Shown: positions 1 through 9,641 of the stretch, piece by piece
How the letters are laid out: each line of letters begins with the position of its first letter
How positions within the stretch are numbered: position 1 is the first letter of the stretch
NCBI RefSeq assembly: GCF_003002955.1
Contig: NZ_PVTJ01000001.1
Location: 434,001 to 498,000 of the forward strand
DNA from: Glycomyces artemisiae
Lineage (GTDB): Bacteria; Actinomycetota; Actinomycetes; Mycobacteriales; Micromonosporaceae
Reading direction: 5' to 3'
Length of the DNA: 64,000 nt
The notes under the pieces: model-generated
Databases searched by the model: none
Told to the model about the DNA's origin: nothing
What the model saw: only the letters and a program-made list of their open reading frames with translations
Translations under genes and position numbers: made by a program

Positions 1-429
1 ATCGACCCGTCGAACCTGCTGCTCATGATCGCGCTGCTGTTCGCGCTCGCCACCGACTACGAGGTGTTCCTGCTGTCGCGGGTGCGCGAGGAGTGGGACC
101 GCGGGGCCGACAACCGGACCGCCGTCCTGCGCGGCATGCAGTCGACGGGCTCGATCATCACCGCCGCGGCGGCGATCCTCATCGTCGTGGTCGGCGCGTT
201 CGCGTTCAGCGGCATCACGTTCATGAAGATGATCGGCCTCGGCATGGCCGTGGCGATCCTGCTGGACGCCACCGTGGTCCGGATGCTCCTCGTCCCCGCG
301 ACGATGCGCCTGCTGGGCCGCGCCAACTGGTGGGTCCCCGGCCCGCTGGGGCGCCTGTACGCCAAGTACGGCATCAAGGAGTCCGACGAGGCCCCCGCGG
401 CCGAGGAGCGCACGCCCGTCAAGGTCTGA
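1..429 (+). CDS. MMPL/RND-family transporter, C-terminal fragment
   Basis: This is the 3' end of a gene whose start lies before the window; the frame is open from base 1. The 142 visible residues hold about three membrane helices and the motif DYEVFLLSR, typical of the last membrane bundle of MMPL (MmpL/RND superfamily) transporters. These are proton-driven exporters of lipids or drugs in the cytoplasmic membrane. The C-terminus is short, charged and probably cytoplasmic. A strong hairpin (461-490) follows, so this gene ends its transcript and is separate from the sugar transporter operon downstream. Family assignment is good; the substrate cannot be inferred. Confidence 0.85.
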   Translation: MDPSNLLLMIALLFALATDYEVFLLSRVREEWDRGADNRTAVLRGMQSTGSIITAAAAILIVVVGAFAFSGITFMKMIGLGMAVAILLDATVVRMLLVPATMRLLGRANWWVPGPLGRLYAKYGIKESDEAPAAEERTPVKV

Positions 430-460
430 GCGCCGACCGAATCTGCACACCGGGAACCAG

Positions 461-490
461 GGGCCCGTCCGGAGCGATCCGGGCGGGCCC
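461..490 (+). terminator. GC-rich hairpin after the MMPL gene
   Basis: A 13-bp stem (461-473 with 478-490, one G-T wobble) closes on a GCGA loop of the stable GNRA class. It sits 32 bases after the stop codon. The tail is not a U tract, as is usual for hairpin terminators in high-GC actinobacteria. Confidence 0.65.
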
Positions 491-586
491 GTTCCGTTGC
501 GGGAGTGGCGCGTTCCCGGCGCGTCCCGGTATGCGGCCCGACCAGGGCGCCCGTCCGAACAATATCCAAGAATTTAAGTTGAGCCA

Positions 587-615
587 TTGACTTTAGGCAA
601 GCGGTTGCATAGATT
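587..615 (+). promoter_or_regulatory. Promoter of the sugar ABC importer operon
   Basis: TTGACT (587-592) and TAGATT (610-615) are separated by exactly 17 bases, which fits a housekeeping sigma-70 type promoter. The start codon of the first permease is at 661, after a GAAAGG ribosome-binding site at 643-648. The spacer contains a LacI-type operator half-palindrome pair. Confidence 0.7.
597..608 (+). promoter_or_regulatory. LacI-family operator between -35 and -10
   Basis: GCAAGCGGTTGC has the form GCAAnCGnTTGC, with palindromic outer arms around a central CG as in LacI/GalR-family operators. It lies wholly between the -35 and -10 boxes, so a bound repressor would block RNA polymerase. No LacI gene is in the window. 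Confidence 0.6.
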
Positions 616-660
616 GATGTGATCTAGGAGCCAACCCCCTCCGAAAGGTCCCAATACCCT

Positions 661-1650
661 ATGACCGACAACGATGTCGCTGTGGTGCGCCCGAAGCAGC
701 GCAGCTCGGGCCCACCGCCCGAGACCGCCGCGCCCGCGCCGCCCCCGGCCCCGAACAAGGGCCGCGGGACGATCCGCACGCGCGAACGCTGGGCCGCCCT
801 GAGCTTCATGTCCCCGTGGATCATCGGCCTGCTCGCCATCACCATCGGGCCCATGGTCGCCTCGTTCTACCTCTCGTTCACCGACTACAGCCTCGGCTAC
901 GGCGAATGGGTCGGCGGCGAGAACTACGCCCGGATGCTCGACGACCCGCGGCTCGCCAACGCCGTCAAGGTCACCGCGGTCTACACGTTCGTGTCGGTGC
1001 CGCTCCAGCTCGCCGCCGCGCTCCTGCTCGCGATCGTCCTCGACCGGGGCCTGCGCGGGATGAGCTTCTACCGCTCGGTGTTCTACCTGCCCTCGCTGCT
1101 CGGCGGTTCGGTGGCGATCGCCATCATGTGGCGCCAGATCTTCGGCACCGAGGGCCTGGTCAACCAGCTGCTGGCGATGTTCGGCATCCAGGGCGAGGGC
1201 TGGGTCTCCCACCCCGACTACGCCCTCGGCACCCTGATCATCCTGCACGTGTGGACGTTCGGCTCGCCGATGATCATCTTCCTCGCGGGACTGCGCCAGA
1301 TCCCCACCATGTACTACGAGGCGGCCAAAGTGGACGGCGCCGGACCGGTGCGCCGCTTCTTCAGCGTGACGATCCCGCTCCTGACGCCCATCATCTTCTT
1401 CAACCTGGTGCTCCAGATCATCAACTCGTTCCAGTCCTTCACGCAGGCGTTCATCATCTCCAGCGGCAAGGGCGGCCCGGCGGACTCCACGATGTTCCTG
1501 ACGCTGTACCTCTACGACCAGGGCTTCACCCAGTTCGACATGGGCTACGCCTCCGCGATCGCCTGGCTCCTGCTCGCGATCATCGCGATCTTCACCGCGC
1601 TCAACTTCCTGATGTCGAAATTCTGGGTGTTCTATGGCGACAACGACTGA
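661..1650 (+). CDS. Carbohydrate ABC transporter permease (MalF/UgpA type)
   Basis: This 329-residue inner-membrane permease is one half of the membrane channel of a CUT1-family sugar importer. After a Pro/Ala-rich cytoplasmic tail of about 40 residues it has six membrane helices. The EAA loop that docks the ATPase is seen as YEAAKVDGAGPVRRFF around residues 221-236. It overlaps the second permease gene by 17 bases, which implies coupled translation. The ATPase gene is absent from the operon; such importers often share one MsiK-type ATPase encoded elsewhere (known for Streptomyces, inferred here). The sugar is unknown, although a LacI-type operator suggests substrate induction. Confidence 0.9.
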   Translation: MTDNDVAVVRPKQRSSGPPPETAAPAPPPAPNKGRGTIRTRERWAALSFMSPWIIGLLAITIGPMVASFYLSFTDYSLGYGEWVGGENYARMLDDPRLANAVKVTAVYTFVSVPLQLAAALLLAIVLDRGLRGMSFYRSVFYLPSLLGGSVAIAIMWRQIFGTEGLVNQLLAMFGIQGEGWVSHPDYALGTLIILHVWTFGSPMIIFLAGLRQIPTMYYEAAKVDGAGPVRRFFSVTIPLLTPIIFFNLVLQIINSFQSFTQAFIISSGKGGPADSTMFLTLYLYDQGFTQFDMGYASAIAWLLLAIIAIFTALNFLMSKFWVFYGDND

Positions 1651-2527
1651 GACGACGACGCTCCCCGCCGCCCCGGCCCGCCGCCGTGAGCGCGGCGCCG
1701 CGACCGGCCTGCGCCGCTTCGTCTTCCACCTGCTCCTGACCGTCGCCGCGATGGTCATGATCTACCCGCTGCTGTGGATGCTCTCCGCCAGCTTCAAGCC
1801 CATCGACGAGATCTTCACCGACCCCGGCCTGATCCCCTCGACCTGGGAGTGGTCCAACTACTCCGAGGGCTGGAACGCCCTGCCGCACCCGTTCGAGAAG
1901 TACATCTGGAACTCGATGGTCATCGTGGCCGGCTCCATCGTCGGGAACCTGGTGTCCTGCTCGATGGCCGCCTACGCCTTCGCGCGGCTGCGGTTCCCGT
2001 TGCGCGGCATGATGTTCGCCATCATGCTCGGGACCATCATGCTGCCGATCCACGTGGTGATCATCCCGCAGTACATCCTGTTCAACAACCTCGGCTGGGT
2101 CGACACGTTCTGGCCGCTCATCGTCCCCAAACTCCTCGCCACCGACGCGTTCTTCGTGTTCCTCATGGTCCAGTTCATCCGCGGCCTGCCGCGCGAACTC
2201 GACGAGGCCGCCTCGATCGACGGCTGCGGCTACTGGGGCACCTACCTGCGGATCATCATGCCGCTGTGCATGCCCGCGCTCGCGACGACCGCCATCTTCA
2301 CGTTCATCTGGACGTGGAACGACTTCTACTCGCAGCTGATCTACCTGCGCGACGTGGACCTCCAGACCGTGCCCCTGGCGCTGCGCCTGTTCATGGACTC
2401 CACGGGCACCACCAACTGGGGCGCCCTGTTCGCGATGTCGATCGTCGCACTGGGCCCGATCTTCGGGTTCTTCCTCGCCGGCCAGCGGTACCTCGTCCGG
2501 GGCATCGCCACAACCGGCATCAAGTAA
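1634..2527 (+). CDS. Carbohydrate ABC transporter permease (MalG/UgpE type)
   Basis: This 297-residue protein is the second membrane half of the sugar importer. It has six helices and an EAA loop visible as DEAASIDGCGYWGTYLR. The ATG at 1634 lies inside the end of the upstream permease gene, so the two subunits are probably translated in a fixed ratio. The binding-protein gene follows after 44 bases. Membership of the CUT1 class is inferred from the two different permeases and the large binding protein. Confidence 0.9.
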   Translation: MATTTETTTLPAAPARRRERGAATGLRRFVFHLLLTVAAMVMIYPLLWMLSASFKPIDEIFTDPGLIPSTWEWSNYSEGWNALPHPFEKYIWNSMVIVAGSIVGNLVSCSMAAYAFARLRFPLRGMMFAIMLGTIMLPIHVVIIPQYILFNNLGWVDTFWPLIVPKLLATDAFFVFLMVQFIRGLPRELDEAASIDGCGYWGTYLRIIMPLCMPALATTAIFTFIWTWNDFYSQLIYLRDVDLQTVPLALRLFMDSTGTTNWGALFAMSIVALGPIFGFFLAGQRYLVRGIATTGIK

Positions 2528-2571
2528 CATCCGGCATACATTCCCTCACACAGTCCTGAAAGGACCGAAGC

Positions 2572-3879
2572 ATGCGCAAACCCAACCCCTCGGGCGTCTC
2601 GCGGAGGACGCTCGCCAAGGCCGGGATCTTCGGCGCTGCGGCCGCACCCCTCCTCGCGGCCTGCGGCAACGGCGGCGGCGGCGCCGACGAAGGCGACGGC
2701 GAGCTGGACTTCTGGTGGTGGGGCTCCGACCCCCGCCACGAGTACACCCAGCAGATCATCGACGCCTTCCTCGCCAAGAACGAGGGCGTCACGATCAAGC
2801 CCAGCCCCAACGAGTTCGACGCCTACTGGGACGCCCTGAACGTCTCCGTCTCGGGCAACAACGCCCCCGACGTGCTCCAGCAGGACGACCGCTACCTGCG
2901 CGACTACGCGGACAAGAACGCCCTCCTGGCCCTCGAAGAGCTCGACATCGACCTGTCGAACATCGAGGACGCCACCCTCAAGACCGGGCAGTTCGACGGC
3001 AAGACCTACGGCATCCCCACCGGCGTCAACGCGTTCGCGCTCCTGGTCAACCCGGCGCTGGTCGAGGCCGCGGGCGTCGCCATGCCCGACGACACCGCCT
3101 GGAGCTGGGAGGACTTCCTCGCCTGGACCGCCGACCTCTCGTCCAAGGGCGACGCGATCGGCAGCTCCGGCCTGTCGCTGAGCAACGAGTCGCTGTTCAA
3201 CGTGTTCGCCCGCCAGAAGGGCGAGAGCCTCTACACCGACGACGGCACGCTCGGCTTCACCGAGGCCACCATGAACGAGTGGTGGCAGATGGTCCTCGAC
3301 CTCCAGGCGGCCGGGGGCATCCCCGAGTCCTCGAAGATCGTCGAATACGCGGCCGCGGGCCAGGACCAGTCGCCGCTGGCGACCGGCACCGGCGTCTCGG
3401 AGTTCTACTGGACCAACCAGATCGGCGCGATCCAGACCGTCCTCGGCTCCGACCTCGTCCTGCTGCGCCCGCCGGGGGAGTTCACCGGCAGCCAGCCCGG
3501 CCTGTTCCTGAAGTCGGCCATGTTCTGGTCCGCCGCGCGCACCACCTCCGACCAGGCGGCGGCGGGCAAGCTCATCGACTTCCTGCTCAACAGCGACGAG
3601 TCCCTGGACCTCATGCTCGGCGACCGCGGCCTGCCGGCCAACATCGCCCAGCGCGAGCGGATCCTCCCGCAGCTCCCGCCGGACCAGAAGCTCGGCGCGG
3701 ACTTCATCGCGGCGATCACCCCGGACCTCGCCGAGGGGCCCGCGGTCCCGCCGGTCGGCTCCGGCGCCGCCGCGGACATCATGCGCGGCGTCTACGAGGG
3801 CCTGCTGTTCGGCAGCGCCACGGTCGAGGAGTCGACCGCGTCGTTCATCGAGCAGGTCAACACCGCCATCGGCGCTTAA
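2572..3879 (+). CDS. Extracellular sugar-binding lipoprotein of ABC importer
   Basis: This 435-residue solute-binding protein captures the sugar outside the cell and hands it to the two permeases. The N-terminus carries SRRTLAKAGIF followed by a short hydrophobic stretch and the lipobox LAAC with Cys31. This points to export by the Tat pathway and lipid anchoring. The mature part is Trp/Asp-rich, as in family 1 binding proteins (SBP_bac_1). A GAAAGGA ribosome-binding site precedes the ATG. It closes the operon, with a perfect hairpin terminator at 3903-3929. The substrate cannot be read from sequence alone. Confidence 0.9.
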   Translation: MRKPNPSGVSRRTLAKAGIFGAAAAPLLAACGNGGGGADEGDGELDFWWWGSDPRHEYTQQIIDAFLAKNEGVTIKPSPNEFDAYWDALNVSVSGNNAPDVLQQDDRYLRDYADKNALLALEELDIDLSNIEDATLKTGQFDGKTYGIPTGVNAFALLVNPALVEAAGVAMPDDTAWSWEDFLAWTADLSSKGDAIGSSGLSLSNESLFNVFARQKGESLYTDDGTLGFTEATMNEWWQMVLDLQAAGGIPESSKIVEYAAAGQDQSPLATGTGVSEFYWTNQIGAIQTVLGSDLVLLRPPGEFTGSQPGLFLKSAMFWSAARTTSDQAAAGKLIDFLLNSDESLDLMLGDRGLPANIAQRERILPQLPPDQKLGADFIAAITPDLAEGPAVPPVGSGAAADIMRGVYEGLLFGSATVEESTASFIEQVNTAIGA

Positions 3880-3902
3880 GCGCCTCTAGCACCGCACGAC
3901 GC

Positions 3903-3929
3903 GAGGGGACGGGCCGCGCCCGTCCCCTC
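3903..3929 (+). terminator. Hairpin terminator after sugar importer operon
   Basis: A perfect 12-bp stem (3903-3914 with 3918-3929) closes on a 3-base loop. It lies between the end of the importer operon and the promoter of purU. Confidence 0.75.
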
Positions 3930-3945
3930 CCGCATGCCGCACGGG

Positions 3946-3951
3946 TATCAT
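3946..3951 (+). promoter_or_regulatory. -10 element of purU, leaderless type
   Basis: TATCAT ends 7 bases before the purU ATG and no Shine-Dalgarno is present. Transcription would therefore start at or next to the initiation codon. Confidence 0.55.
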
Positions 3952-3958
3952 TGGACCG

Positions 3959-4804
3959 ATGACCAGCCAGTTCGTGCTCACACTCTCGTGCCCCGACCGC
4001 CTCGGCATCGTGTACGCCGTCTCCGGGTTCCTCACCCGCCGCGACGCGAACATCGAGGACTCCCAGCAGTTCTCCGAGCACGGATCAGGCCGCTTCTTCA
4101 TGCGCGTGGAGTTCAGGACCGAGCACGAGCGGGACGAGCTGGCCGTGGAATTCGCCGAGATCGCCCGCGAGTTCGACATGGACTGGCAGCTCACCGACCG
4201 GGCCGTCAAGCCCCGCGTCCTCATCATGGCCTCCAAGCAGGGCCACTGCCTGAACGACCTGCTCTACCGCTTCCGCATCGGCGCCCTCCACGGCGAGGCC
4301 GCCGCGGTCGTCTCCAACCACCCCGACTGGGCCGACCTCGCCGCGTCCTCCGGCGTCCCCTTCCACCACCTGCCCGTCGGCCCCGGCGGCAAAGCGGCCC
4401 AGGAGCAGGAGATCCTCGACCTCATCGAGGCCGAGCGGATCGACGTCGTGGTCCTGGCCCGCTACATGCAGATCCTCTCGCCCGAGTTCTGCGCGAAGCT
4501 CCCCGGCCGCATCCTCAACATCCACCACTCGTTCCTGCCGAGCTTCAAGGGCGCCCGCCCCTACCACCAGGCCCACGCCCGCGGCGTCAAGCTCATCGGC
4601 GCGACCTGCCACTACGTCACCTCCGACCTCGACGAGGGCCCCATCATCGACCAGGAGGTCGCCCGCGTCGACCACGCGATGACCCCCGAGGACTTCGTCT
4701 CCGCCGGGCGCGACCTCGAATCGACCTGCCTCGCCCGCGGCCTCGCCGCCCACCTCGATCAGAGGATTCTGCTCAACGGCCACTCCACGGTCGTTTTCCG
4801 CTAG
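3959..4804 (+). CDS. purU: Formyltetrahydrofolate deformylase
   Basis: This 281-residue enzyme hydrolyses 10-formyl-tetrahydrofolate to tetrahydrofolate and formate, which balances one-carbon units and can supply formate for purine synthesis. An N-terminal ACT domain (about residues 1-80, sensing Met/Gly in E. coli) is followed by a formyl-transferase fold. The catalytic region [19 protein letters not shown] and the downstream DEGPI, holding the conserved Asp, are clear. Length matches the family. The start at 3959 is supported by the -10 hexamer just upstream and by the immediate start of the ACT domain. A separate promoter for dxr follows the stop after 2 bases, so the two genes are not obligatorily linked. 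Confidence 0.93.
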   Translation: MTSQFVLTLSCPDRLGIVYAVSGFLTRRDANIEDSQQFSEHGSGRFFMRVEFRTEHERDELAVEFAEIAREFDMDWQLTDRAVKPRVLIMASKQGHCLNDLLYRFRIGALHGEAAAVVSNHPDWADLAASSGVPFHHLPVGPGGKAAQEQEILDLIEAERIDVVVLARYMQILSPEFCAKLPGRILNIHHSFLPSFKGARPYHQAHARGVKLIGATCHYVTSDLDEGPIIDQEVARVDHAMTPEDFVSAGRDLESTCLARGLAAHLDQRILLNGHSTVVFR

Positions 4805-4806
4805 CG

Positions 4807-4812
4807 GATAAT
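4807..4812 (+). promoter_or_regulatory. -10 element of dxr, leaderless type
   Basis: GATAAT ends 6 bases before the GTG start of dxr at 4819. There is no ribosome-binding site between the purU stop and this start. Confidence 0.6.
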
Positions 4813-4818
4813 GGCCGC

Positions 4819-6036
4819 GTGACAGCCGCGAATGTAGAGCAGCGCGAGATCGTGCTCCTGGGGTCCACCGGCTCCATCGGCACCCAGGCCATCGACATCG
4901 TCCGCGCCAATCCCGACCGCTTCCGCGTGACCGCGATCGGCGCGGGCGGGTCCAACCCCGCGCTCCTCGCCGAGCAGGCCGTCGAACTCGGCGTCGAGGC
5001 CGTCGCCGTCGCCGACGCGACCGCCCTCGAAGCGGTCCAGCTGCGCCTGTTCGCCGCCGCGAAGGAGCGCTCCTGGGATACAGGGGGCTTCAAGATGCCG
5101 AAGCTCATCGCCGGACCGAACGCCATGACCGAGATCGCCGCCTGGCAGGCCCACACGGTCCTCAACGGCATCAACGGCTCCATCGGCCTCGCCCCGACCC
5201 TCGCCGCTCTCGAAGCGGGACGCCAAGTGGCCCTTGCCAACAAGGAGTCCCTCGTCGCCGGGGGCCCCCTCGTCGCCGCGGCCGCCGCCCCCGGCCAGCT
5301 CGTGCCCGTCGACTCCGAGCACTCCGCGCTCGCCCAGTGCCTGCGCTCCGGGACTCCCGAACGCGTCGCCAAGCTCGTGCTCACCGCCTCCGGCGGGCCC
5401 TTCCGAGGCCGCACCCGCGACGAGCTCGCCGACGTCACCGTCGAGCAGGCCCTCGCCCACCCCACGTGGGCCATGGGCCCGGTCGTCACCATCAACTCCG
5501 CGACCATGGTCAACAAGGCCCTCGAAGTCATCGAGGCGCACGAGCTGTTCGGCATCGGCTACGACGACATCGACGTGGTCGTCCACCCCCAGTCGGTGAT
5601 CCACTCCATGGTCGAGTTCACCGACGGCTCCACCATCGCCCAGGCCTCCCCGCCGGACATGCGCCTGCCCATCGGCCACGCCCTCGCCTGGCCCGACCGC
5701 CTCCCCGGCGCCGCCCGGCCCGTCGACTGGACGCAGGACGCCGACTGGCACTTCGAGCCCCTCGACGCGACCGCGTTCCCCGCCGTCGCCCTCGCCAAGG
5801 ACGCCGGCCGCGCGGGCGGCCTGAGCCCCGCGGTCTACAACGCCGCCAACGAAGAAGCCGTCGCGGCGTTCCGCGACGGGCGCCTCCCGTTCCTCGGCAT
5901 CGTCGACACGATCGCGCGGGTCCTCGACGCCGCCCCCGAGTTCGGCAAGCCCGCGAGTGTCGCCGACGTCCTCGAAGCGGAGAACTGGGCGAGGTCGAGC
6001 GCCCGACGGCTAGTCTTGGACGCGTCCGAGCGTTAG
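4819..6036 (+). CDS. dxr: 1-deoxy-D-xylulose 5-phosphate reductoisomerase
   Basis: DXR converts DXP to 2-C-methyl-D-erythritol 4-phosphate with NADPH, the committed step of the MEP isoprenoid pathway. The 405-residue product shows the NADPH-binding LGSTGSIG at residues 14-21, NKESLV, the substrate loop SEHSA and the family C-terminal helical domain. I chose the GTG at 4819 because it fits family length and follows a -10 hexamer; the reading frame stays open upstream but antisense to nothing meaningful. ispG of the same pathway lies two genes on, with the Rip1-type protease between them, the order also known in Mycobacterium. The stop overlaps the strong ribosome-binding site of the next gene. 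Confidence 0.95.
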   Translation: MTAANVEQREIVLLGSTGSIGTQAIDIVRANPDRFRVTAIGAGGSNPALLAEQAVELGVEAVAVADATALEAVQLRLFAAAKERSWDTGGFKMPKLIAGPNAMTEIAAWQAHTVLNGINGSIGLAPTLAALEAGRQVALANKESLVAGGPLVAAAAAPGQLVPVDSEHSALAQCLRSGTPERVAKLVLTASGGPFRGRTRDELADVTVEQALAHPTWAMGPVVTINSATMVNKALEVIEAHELFGIGYDDIDVVVHPQSVIHSMVEFTDGSTIAQASPPDMRLPIGHALAWPDRLPGAARPVDWTQDADWHFEPLDATAFPAVALAKDAGRAGGLSPAVYNAANEEAVAAFRDGRLPFLGIVDTIARVLDAAPEFGKPASVADVLEAENWARSSARRLVLDASER

Positions 6037-6047
6037 AAGGAGCTGCA

Positions 6048-7319
6048 TTGGCCGCCTATATCACCGGGATCGCCCTGTTCGCGCTGGCGATCCTCATCTC
6101 CGTGAGCCTCCACGAGTTCGGGCACATGCTCACCGCGAAGGCGTTCGGCATGAAGGTGACCCGCTACTTCGTGGGCTTCGGGCCGACCCTGTGGTCCTTC
6201 CGCAAGGGCGAGACGGAGTACGGCGTCAAGGGCGTCCCGCTCGGCGGCTTCGTCAAGATCGTCGGCATGACCCCCCTCGAAGAGGAGGAGGAAGACCTCG
6301 ACGAGAAGGACCAGAAGCGGGTCTTCTGGCGCAAGCCGCTGTGGCAGCGCACGATCGTGCTCGCCGCGGGCTCGGTCACCCACTTCATCCTCGGTTTCGT
6401 CGTCCTGTGGATCCTGGTCGCCTTCGTCGGGATCGGTGTCAACCCCGCGTACGCCGCGGCCCAGAGTGAATCGGAGAAGAACGTCGCGGTCGCGGTCGCC
6501 CCGTGCGTCGTCACCTCGGACCCTGACTCGGGCACCGCCGGGGACTGCGCCGAGGGCCAGATCGAGGGCCCCGCGTACACCGCGGGGATCGAGGACGGCG
6601 ACGAGATCGTGAACGTCGGCGGGACCGCCGTTGACAATTGGGACTCGCTCATCGCCACCGTCTCCGACCTGAAGCCGGGCGAGGCCGTCGCAGTCACGGT
6701 CGACCACGAGGGCACGGAGAAGACCGTCGAGGTCACCCCGTACGCCGCCGAGGCCGAGAACGAGGACGGCACCGTCGAGACCGTTGCGCGCCTTGGCGTC
6801 ATCGTCTACGTCGACCCCGCCATCCCGTACACCGCCGAGGGCGCGGGCCCGATCGCCGGGATCGGCGAGACCGTCTCCTACACCGGCGACATGTTCCGCG
6901 AGACGTTCGTCGCGCTCGGCCAGCTGCCCTCGAAGATCCCGCCGCTGTGGGACGCGATCATGGGGGAGGAGCGCTCCGAGGACACGCCCGTGAGCGTCGT
7001 GGGCGCCTCCCGCCTGGGCGGCGAGATGGTCCAGTACGACCAGTGGGCGATGTTCTTCATGCTGCTGGTGGTCCTGAACTACTTCATCGGCGTGTTCAAC
7101 CTGCTGCCGCTGCTGCCGATGGACGGCGGACACATCGCCATCGCCTGGTACGAGAAGTTCCGGTCGTGGGTGGCCGCCAAGCGGGGCAGGCCCGACCCGG
7201 GCCGAGTGGACTACTTGAAGCTGATGCCGCTGACCTACGCTGTGATCGTCCTCCTGGGCGGCTTCATGCTGCTCACCATCACCGCCGACATCGTCAACCC
7301 GATCACTATCTTCAACTGA
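6048..7319 (+). CDS. Site-2 intramembrane zinc metalloprotease (RseP/Rip1)
   Basis: This membrane protease cleaves anti-sigma factors and other membrane proteins within the bilayer. The zinc motif HEFGH is at residues 22-26 in the first helix. A PDZ region follows around residues 165-235, and the second metal motif [12 protein letters not shown] lies near the C-terminus. The 423-residue length is normal. I chose the TTG at 6048 because GAAGGAG ends 5 bases before it and the first helix follows at once. The loop after the first helix is rich in Glu/Asp ([11 protein letters not shown]). The dxr-protease-ispG gene order suggests co-transcription with isoprenoid genes, not a shared reaction. Confidence 0.93.
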   Translation: MAAYITGIALFALAILISVSLHEFGHMLTAKAFGMKVTRYFVGFGPTLWSFRKGETEYGVKGVPLGGFVKIVGMTPLEEEEEDLDEKDQKRVFWRKPLWQRTIVLAAGSVTHFILGFVVLWILVAFVGIGVNPAYAAAQSESEKNVAVAVAPCVVTSDPDSGTAGDCAEGQIEGPAYTAGIEDGDEIVNVGGTAVDNWDSLIATVSDLKPGEAVAVTVDHEGTEKTVEVTPYAAEAENEDGTVETVARLGVIVYVDPAIPYTAEGAGPIAGIGETVSYTGDMFRETFVALGQLPSKIPPLWDAIMGEERSEDTPVSVVGASRLGGEMVQYDQWAMFFMLLVVLNYFIGVFNLLPLLPMDGGHIAIAWYEKFRSWVAAKRGRPDPGRVDYLKLMPLTYAVIVLLGGFMLLTITADIVNPITIFN

Positions 7320-7347
7320 CCAGCGAATCTGGGTGGAGACTAGCTCT

Positions 7348-8529
7348 ATGACCGCAGTGAACCTCGGTATCCCCACCAAGCGCCACGATCACGAGATCGA
7401 GCCCCTGGCGCCCCGCCGGACGACCCGCCAGCTCAACGTCGGCGGCGTGCTCGTCGGCGGCGGCGCCCCGATCAGCGTCCAGTCGATGACCACGACCCGG
7501 ACCTCCGACATCGGCCCGACGCTCCAGCAGATCGCGGAGCTGACCGCCGCGGGCTGCCAGATCGTGCGGGTCGCGTGCCCGACGCAGGACGACGCCGACG
7601 CGCTCAAGGTCATCGCGAAGCAGTCGCAGATCCCGGTGATCGCCGACATCCACTTCCAGCCGAAGTACGTGTTCGCCGCGATCGACGCGGGCTGCGCGGC
7701 CGTGCGCGTCAACCCGGGGAACATCAAGCAGTTCGACGACAAGGTCGGCGAGATCGCCAAGGCCGCCAAGGACGCCGGGACGCCGATCCGCATCGGCGTC
7801 AACGCCGGTTCGCTCGACAAGCGCCTCCTCCAGAAGTACGGGAAGGCCACGCCGGAGGCCCTCGTCGAGTCGGCGCTGTGGGAGGCGTCGCTGTTCGAGG
7901 AGCACGACTTCCGCGACATCAAGATCTCGGTCAAGCACAACGACCCGGTCGTCATGGTCAAGGCCTACCGCCTGCTCTCCGAGCAGTGCGAGTACCCGCT
8001 GCACCTGGGCGTCACCGAGGCCGGGCCCGCGTTCCAGGGGACGATCAAGTCCGCCGCGGCGTTCGGCGCGCTCCTGTCGGAGGGCATCGGCGACACCATC
8101 CGCGTCTCGCTCTCGGCCCCGCCGGTCGAGGAGGTCAAGGTCGGCAACCAGATCCTGGAGTCCCTGGGCCTGCGCGAGCGCGGCCTGGAGATCGTCTCGT
8201 GCCCCTCGTGCGGGCGCGCGCAGGTCGACGTGTACACCCTCGCCGAGCAGGTCACGGCCGGGCTCGAAGGGCTGCCGGTCCCGCTGCGCGTGGCCGTCAT
8301 GGGCTGCGTCGTGAACGGCCCCGGCGAGGCCCGCGAGGCCGACCTGGGCGTCGCGAGCGGCAACGGCAAGGGCCAGATCTTCGTCAAGGGCGAGGTCATC
8401 CGCACCGTGCCCGAGTCGCAGATCGTGGAGGTGCTCATCGAGGAGGCCGTGCGCCTCGCCGAGGAGATGGGCGCCGACCTCCCCGACGAACTGAAGGAGC
8501 TCGCGGGACCGGTCGTCAAGGTCCACTGA
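7348..8529 (+). CDS. ispG: 4-hydroxy-3-methylbut-2-enyl-diphosphate synthase
   Basis: IspG (GcpE) reduces MEcPP to HMBPP, the next-to-last step of the MEP pathway, with a [4Fe-4S] cluster. The 393-residue protein has an N-terminal TIM-barrel region and the C-terminal cluster domain. Its cysteines appear in CPSCGRAQ and in [10 protein letters not shown], which also holds the conserved Asn-Gly-Pro-Gly loop. The ATG at 7348 follows GGTGGAG with a 9-base gap; a GTG at 7333 is possible but lacks a ribosome-binding site. It completes a dxr-protease-ispG run on the same strand. Confidence 0.95.
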   Translation: MTAVNLGIPTKRHDHEIEPLAPRRTTRQLNVGGVLVGGGAPISVQSMTTTRTSDIGPTLQQIAELTAAGCQIVRVACPTQDDADALKVIAKQSQIPVIADIHFQPKYVFAAIDAGCAAVRVNPGNIKQFDDKVGEIAKAAKDAGTPIRIGVNAGSLDKRLLQKYGKATPEALVESALWEASLFEEHDFRDIKISVKHNDPVVMVKAYRLLSEQCEYPLHLGVTEAGPAFQGTIKSAAAFGALLSEGIGDTIRVSLSAPPVEEVKVGNQILESLGLRERGLEIVSCPSCGRAQVDVYTLAEQVTAGLEGLPVPLRVAVMGCVVNGPGEAREADLGVASGNGKGQIFVKGEVIRTVPESQIVEVLIEEAVRLAEEMGADLPDELKELAGPVVKVH

Positions 8530-8729
8530 GTGTCGGATGGCCGACTCCCGACATCGGGACGGTTCCCTACGCTGGAGTACAGCGGCAGTTCACGCCGGGT
8601 GCGAACCGGACATCCCGCTCATCGTGTGCAGAATTCCACATTGGTGACTCGGGGGATTCCGCCTGCCCGCCCCGGGGCGCCACGCATAATGACTGTCGTG
8701 CATGCACCCGTGGAAGGGGAGCCATCGAC

Positions 8730-9266
8730 ATGGGCAAGATCGAGCGCCAGATATCCGAGGGCGTCACCAAGTACTACTGGTACCCCGGCGAGAAGGTCGA
8801 CTGGATCCGGGGCGTCCTGACGCTCCTCGGCGGCGGGCTGCTGTTCGCGCTGATCTACGTCGTCACGAAGAACACGCTCCTCGCCGCGGTCGTGGCGGGC
8901 ACGGCGGTCCAGGCGGTCGTCGGCGCCTACCTCGGCCGCCGCGACGCCGCGGGGCTCTCGGAGTTCCACGACCCGGCGACCGAGCGGCGCGAGGCCGTCA
9001 TCGACGGCACCCGCGCGGCCTGGCGCGGCACCCTCCAGGGCCTGCTGTGCGCGGGCTCGGCGATGCTGGTGCTCAACATGCCGCACACCGGGTTCCTCGC
9101 CGACTGGGTGCTCCCGTTCGTGCCCTCGATCATCGGCGCCCTCGCGCACTCCGGCGGGATGCTGTGGGAGCGGCTCGCGCAGGAGGTCACGGCCCCCGAG
9201 GCGGCCGCTGCCGCGGCGGCGGACGCCGACGCCGAGGCGCCCACGAAGGAGCTCGAAGCGGCCTAG
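8730..9266 (+). CDS. Small integral membrane protein of unknown function
   Basis: I do not recognise this 178-residue protein. The N-terminus is amphipathic (GVTKYYWYPGEKVDW) and is followed by two close hydrophobic stretches (about residues 30-70) and two more after residue 110. The C-terminus is Ala/Asp/Glu-rich. GGAAGGGGA ends 9 bases before the ATG. It stands between ispG and map, 200 bases after ispG, and ends in a strong hairpin terminator. An inner-membrane location is the only firm inference. Confidence 0.75.
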   Translation: MGKIERQISEGVTKYYWYPGEKVDWIRGVLTLLGGGLLFALIYVVTKNTLLAAVVAGTAVQAVVGAYLGRRDAAGLSEFHDPATERREAVIDGTRAAWRGTLQGLLCAGSAMLVLNMPHTGFLADWVLPFVPSIIGALAHSGGMLWERLAQEVTAPEAAAAAAADADAEAPTKELEAA

Positions 9267-9279
9267 CCGCTTCGTCCGA

Positions 9280-9314
9280 AAGGCCCGCGCCCCTGACGGG
9301 GGGACGCGGGCCTT
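9280..9314 (+). terminator. Hairpin terminator after small membrane protein
   Basis: A perfect 10-bp stem (9280-9289 with 9305-9314) closes a 15-base loop that can pair further internally (CCCC with GGGG). It starts 14 bases after the stop codon. Confidence 0.75.
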
Positions 9315-9641
9315 CGGCGTTCGCGGGGAGTGGTGAGCCGACGCAGGGCGACTGCACGCCGCCTGGGTTGGACAGGCGGGGCGCTCGACCGCGGGAGGTG
9401 TCGTACACCGCCGCCCCGGTCGGAACCGGACGGCGGAACTACCGCGGGAGCAGCGCCCCGCGTCGGCTCGGTAGGAGAGAGTCCTCGCGGGGTCCGGCCT
9501 GCTCAAGGAGCGGACCGGTGCCCTCAGGATGCCCATTCGGGACTCGAAACGCAAGAGGTTTTCTCGTCGCGAACCGCACTTTTCCGCGTCGTCTCCGTAA
9601 CGGTGCAACAGCCGCCCCGCAGGTCCCGCGCCCCACGCGGC
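9315..9641 (+). other. Unexplained 330-base intergenic region upstream of map
   Basis: No convincing gene is present; short ORFs here lack a ribosome-binding site and family signature. It contains a strong hairpin at 9491-9516 (GGTCC/GGACC outer stem, GCTC/GAGC inner stem, 5-base bulge). Nearby are AGGAGAG and CTCAGG segments that loosely recall glycine-riboswitch signatures. map itself appears to have its own leaderless promoter at the end of this region, so any RNA here would be separate. Confidence 0.4.

Noticed and set aside
3934-4818. An N-terminal extension of dxr reaching back to 3934
   Set aside because: The frame runs through purU; its translation is Arg/Pro-rich, while a -10 and GTG at 4807-4821 match the family start.
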